From positions 5,547,001-5,611,000 of the forward strand of contig NZ_CP023692.1 of NCBI RefSeq assembly GCF_008704935.1: a stretch of DNA of 64,000 nt. The letters run 5' to 3'. How positions within the stretch are numbered: the stretch's first letter is position 1; the number at the start of each line of letters is the position of its first letter. Shown here in pieces: positions 61,385 through 64,000 of this stretch. A program made the position numbers and the translations under genes. The stretch comes from Streptomyces vinaceus (lineage in GTDB: Bacteria > Actinomycetota > Actinomycetes > Streptomycetales > Streptomycetaceae). The notes below the pieces were generated by a model that made no database searches, was not told where the DNA came from, and worked only from the letters and a program-made list of their open reading frames with translations.

Positions 61385-62637
61385 CACAGCTGCCTGGCCT
61401 CCTCGACATCGAGGCGATCCGCAAGGACTTCCCCCTTCTGGATCGTGTGGTCCACGACGGGAAGAAGATCGTTTACCTGGACAACGCGGCCACTTCGCAG
61501 AAGCCGCGCCAGGTGCTCGACGCGCTGAACGAGTACTACGAGCAGCACAACGCCAACGTCCACCGCGGCGTGCACGTGCTCGCCGAGGAGGCCACGGCGC
61601 TGTACGAGGGCGCCCGCGACAAGGTCGCCGCCTTCATCAACGCGCCGAGCCGCGACGAGGTGATCTTCACCAAGAACGCCTCGGAGTCGCTCAACCTGGT
61701 CGCGAACATGCTCGGCTGGGCGGACGAGCCCTACCGGGTCGACCGCGAGACCGAGATCGCCATCACGGAGATGGAGCACCACTCCAACATCGTGCCGTGG
61801 CAGCTGCTCTCGCAGCGCACCGGCGCGAAGCTGAAGTGGTTCGGCCTCACCGACGACGGCCGGCTCGACCTGTCCAACATCGAAGAGGTCATCACGGAGA
61901 AGACGAAGATCGTCTCCTTCACGCTGGTCTCCAACATCATGGGCACGATCAACCCGGTCGAGGCGATCGTCCGGCGCGCGCAGGAGGTCGGCGCGCTGGT
62001 GCTGATCGACGCCTCGCAGGCCGCTCCGCACATGCCGCTGGACGTGCAGGCGCTCGGCGCCGACTTCGTGGCCTTCACCGGCCACAAGATGTGCGGCCCG
62101 ACCGGCATCGGCGTGCTCTGGGGCCGCCAGGAGCTCCTGGAGGACCTGCCCCCGTTCCTCGGCGGCGGCGAGATGATCGAGACCGTGTCGATGCACGCCT
62201 CGACGTACGCCCCGGCGCCCCACAAGTTCGAGGCGGGCACGCCCCCGATCGCCCAGGCCGTCGGCCTCGGCGCGGCCGTGGACTACCTGAGCGCGATCGG
62301 CATGGACAAGATCGCCGCGCACGAGCACGCAATCACCGAATACGCGGTCAAGCGCCTCCTGGAGGTCCCCGACCTGCGGATCATCGGCCCGATGACGGCC
62401 GAGGACCGCGGCGCCGCGATCTCCTTCACGCTCGGTGACATCCACCCCCACGACGTGGGCCAGGTCCTGGACGAGCAGGGCATCGCGGTCCGCGTGGGAC
62501 ACCACTGCGCGCGCCCGGTCTGCCTGCGCTACGGAATTCCCGCGACCACGCGAGCGTCTTTCTACCTGTACTCCTCTCCGGCCGATGTCGACGCGCTGAT
62601 CGACGGGCTGGAGCACGTACGGAACTTCTTCGGCTGA
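61381..62637 (+). CDS. sufS: Cysteine desulfurase SufS
   Basis: A 418-residue PLP enzyme (group II) that takes sulfur from cysteine. PLP-lysine is in AFTGHKMCGPTGIG; the aldehyde-binding region is ITEMEHHSNIVPW; the active-site Cys is in RVGHHCARPVCLRYG. The start GTG 61381 overlaps the sufC stop. It passes persulfide to SufU, encoded 22 bases downstream, as in other Gram-positive bacteria. Confidence 0.97.
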   Translation: MTQLPGLLDIEAIRKDFPLLDRVVHDGKKIVYLDNAATSQKPRQVLDALNEYYEQHNANVHRGVHVLAEEATALYEGARDKVAAFINAPSRDEVIFTKNASESLNLVANMLGWADEPYRVDRETEIAITEMEHHSNIVPWQLLSQRTGAKLKWFGLTDDGRLDLSNIEEVITEKTKIVSFTLVSNIMGTINPVEAIVRRAQEVGALVLIDASQAAPHMPLDVQALGADFVAFTGHKMCGPTGIGVLWGRQELLEDLPPFLGGGEMIETVSMHASTYAPAPHKFEAGTPPIAQAVGLGAAVDYLSAIGMDKIAAHEHAITEYAVKRLLEVPDLRIIGPMTAEDRGAAISFTLGDIHPHDVGQVLDEQGIAVRVGHHCARPVCLRYGIPATTRASFYLYSSPADVDALIDGLEHVRNFFG

Positions 62638-62659
62638 CGAGGGCGACGAGGACGACGCA

Positions 62660-63124
62660 GTGAAGCTGGATTCGATGTACCAGGAACTGATCCTGGACCA
62701 CTACAAGCACCCGCACGGGCGTGGCCTGCGCGACGGCGACGCCGAGGTGCACCACGTCAACCCGACGTGCGGCGACGAGATCACGCTGCGCGTGAAGTAC
62801 GACGGCGAGACGCTCACCGACGTCTCGTACGAGGGCCAGGGCTGCTCCATCAGCCAGGCCAGCGCGTCCGTGCTGAACGAGCTGCTCGTCGGCAAGGAGC
62901 TGGCCGAGGCGCAGAAGATCCAGGGCGTTTTCCTGGAGATGATGCAGTCGAAGGGCAAGATCGAGCCCGACGAGGCCATGGAGGAGGTGCTGGAGGACGC
63001 GGTCGCGTTCGTCGGCGTCTCCAAGTACCCGGCTCGCGTGAAGTGTGCTCTGCTGAGCTGGATGGCCTGGAAGGACGCGACCGCCCAGGCACTGGGCGAC
63101 GCCGCGGAGAGGAAGACGGCATGA
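62660..63124 (+). CDS. sufU: Zinc-dependent sulfur transfer protein SufU
   Basis: A 154-residue IscU-like protein. The ligand set C37 and D39 (NPTCGDE), C62 (GQGCSISQAS) and C129 (VKCALLSWMAWKDA) is that of SufU, which carries Zn and accepts sulfur from SufS. An insert of about 18 residues relative to IscU, between C62 and C129, also fits SufU. The start is GTG 62660; its stop overlaps the sufT-like gene (ATGA). Confidence 0.96.
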   Translation: MKLDSMYQELILDHYKHPHGRGLRDGDAEVHHVNPTCGDEITLRVKYDGETLTDVSYEGQGCSISQASASVLNELLVGKELAEAQKIQGVFLEMMQSKGKIEPDEAMEEVLEDAVAFVGVSKYPARVKCALLSWMAWKDATAQALGDAAERKTA

Positions 63125-63468
63125 CCGAGAACGCGACGCCCGCCGAGGCGTCGATCAAGCCGGCCACCGAGGAAGAGGTCCGCGAGGCCCTCTACGACGT
63201 GGTCGACCCCGAGCTGGGGATCGACGTCGTCAACCTGGGCCTGATCTACGGCATCCACATCGACGACGCGAACATCGCCACCCTCGACATGACGCTGACC
63301 TCGGCGGCCTGCCCGCTGACCGACGTCATCGAGGACCAGGCGAAGTCGGCGACGGACGGCATCGTGAGCGAGCTGCGGATCAACTGGGTCTGGATGCCGC
63401 CGTGGGGCCCGGACAAGATCACGGACGACGGGCGCGAGCAGCTGCGCGCGCTCGGCTTCAACGTCTGA
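63121..63468 (+). CDS. sufT: SufT-like MIP18/DUF59 metal-sulfur cluster factor
   Basis: A 115-residue protein of the MIP18 (DUF59) family. Marks: DVVDPELGIDVVNLGLIYG at 26-44 and the conserved Cys in LTSAACPLTDVIEDQ (C64), then INWVWMPPWGPDKIT. Family members help Fe-S maturation or carry clusters to apo-proteins, and this gene closes the suf operon. ATG 63121 overlaps sufU. A terminator follows 18 bases after the stop. Confidence 0.93.
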   Translation: MTENATPAEASIKPATEEEVREALYDVVDPELGIDVVNLGLIYGIHIDDANIATLDMTLTSAACPLTDVIEDQAKSATDGIVSELRINWVWMPPWGPDKITDDGREQLRALGFNV

Positions 63469-63485
63469 GCCACCCGCTCCACGCA

Positions 63486-63512
63486 GGGCCCCCGGCATCG
63501 CGCCGGGGGCCC
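63486..63512 (+). terminator. 11-bp hairpin ending the suf operon
   Basis: GGGCCCCCGGC (63486-63496) pairs with GCCGGGGGCCC (63502-63512) around ATCGC, followed by TTCG. It lies 18 bases after the last suf gene. Confidence 0.8.
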
Positions 63513-63678
63513 TTCGCGTGCTCCGGGGGGCTTGCGGGAGCTCCCGGGAGGCCCTCCGTGTTCGTCCGGCGGACGATTGACGTGCACCGGATGTTGGCCA
63601 CGGTGGCCGAACCTGCTCGACGGCCGTCACGGCGTGGCGCGGTCCACGCTCGGCTCGACTCTTGGGGACGGGACACCG

Positions 63679-64000
63679 ATGAAGAAGCAGCTTGGTATCG
63701 CAGGGATCGCGGCGCTGGTCGTCGCCGGGACGGTCACGGTCGTGCCCGCCCAGGCGGTGACGTACGGAACGCCGACCATCAGCCTGTCCGCCGCGTACCT
63801 GTCCGGCGCCGTCGGGGCCGTCGGGGACCCGGTGGTCGACGTGACCGTGGGGCAGAGCGGCGCCGACGCGTCCGCGCTGACGGTCAGCGCCTCCGCCTCC
63901 AGCAAGGCCTCGGTCGCCGGAACCGGCGACGTGAGCGTCACCGGGACCGGGGCGGTGCGCCGGCTGGCCGTCGCCGCTCGCGGCCGCGGCTACACCAACC
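63679..64000 (+). CDS. Secreted protein of unknown function, cut by the window end
   Basis: The first 107 codons of an exported protein. MKKQLGIAGIAALVVAGTVT and AQA (near residue 26) form a signal peptide. The mature part, so far, is Val/Ser/Thr/Gly-rich with beta character (ISLSAAYLSGAVGAVGDP, DVTVGQSGADASALTV, TGDVSVTGTGAVRRLAV), like an Ig-like or bacterial surface domain. The catalytic part, if any, lies beyond the window. It starts 210 bases after the suf operon terminator; no clear ribosome site beyond GGGGACGGG is seen. Confidence 0.75.
   Translation, partial: MKKQLGIAGIAALVVAGTVTVVPAQAVTYGTPTISLSAAYLSGAVGAVGDPVVDVTVGQSGADASALTVSASASSKASVAGTGDVSVTGTGAVRRLAVAARGRGYTN

Overview
The window is a chromosomal segment of a Streptomyces, or a very close actinobacterium. 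GC content is very high, and GTG and TTG starts, GTGA/ATGA stop-start overlaps and perfect GC-rich terminators are common. It carries whiA, an aerial-hypha long chaplin, a mycothiol-dependent-type enzyme, opcA, an rbpA paralogue, and the conserved actinobacterial order uvrC-rapZ-yvcK-whiA-gap-pgk-tpiA-secG. The whole window looks like conserved core chromosome. I saw no insertion sequence, integrase, prophage, CRISPR array, tRNA or rRNA.

Layout. (1) 1-9000: a sortase-anchored chaplin, a zinc-ribbon DUF2293 protein, two cupins, a WGR/beta-propeller protein, a uridine-kinase-like protein without a P-loop lysine, a lipoprotein, a pseudouridine catabolic pair (psuG-psuK) and an MFS exporter. (2) 9000-18300: ogt, a secreted GDPD, uvrB, two TerD-family genes, and a TerC gene behind a yybP-ykoY-type Mn riboswitch, then an MHS-family transporter. 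(3) 18300-28500: an MBL hydrolase and a mycothiol-type enzyme divergent from uvrA, a TetR/oxidoreductase pair with duplicated operators, a sugar kinase, a Rieske lipoprotein, an XRE regulator, and a secreted papain-like protease with a putative membrane-anchored partner. (4) 28500-43000: uvrC-rapZ-yvcK-whiA, a large secreted M14 carboxypeptidase, gap-pgk-tpiA-secG, an RbpA paralogue, and pgi. (5) 43000-51000: a minus-strand pentose-phosphate operon tkt-tal-zwf-opcA-pgl, divergent from ctaB. (6) 51000-56500: a small hypothetical protein, an amidohydrolase-like protein, ctaA, a hypothetical protein and a two-gene ABC exporter. (7) 56500-63500: sufR-sufB-sufD-Rieske-sufC-sufS-sufU-sufT, then a secreted protein cut by the window end.

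How the genes work together. gap, pgk, tpiA and pgi supply lower and upper glycolysis. The opposing operon supplies the oxidative and non-oxidative pentose phosphate pathway, with OpcA assisting Zwf. All three UvrABC subunits plus Ogt are present. uvrB, uvrC, ogt and the WGR gene carry sequences matching the PafBC-dependent (RecA-independent) damage promoter TTGTCRGTG-N8-TAnnnT, with 8, 7, 6 and 9 of the 9 upstream bases respectively. uvrB, uvrC and ogt appear to be leaderless. The suf operon builds Fe-S clusters under an autorepressor whose CAAC-N6-GTTG operator overlaps its own start.

The most interesting items are the WGR/beta-propeller gene with a perfect damage promoter, the TerC riboswitch whose two alternative pairings can be read directly, the TerD protein fused to what looks like a degenerate FtsK-like core, and the secreted protease/anchor pair beside an XRE regulator with repeated GTTCAC sites.
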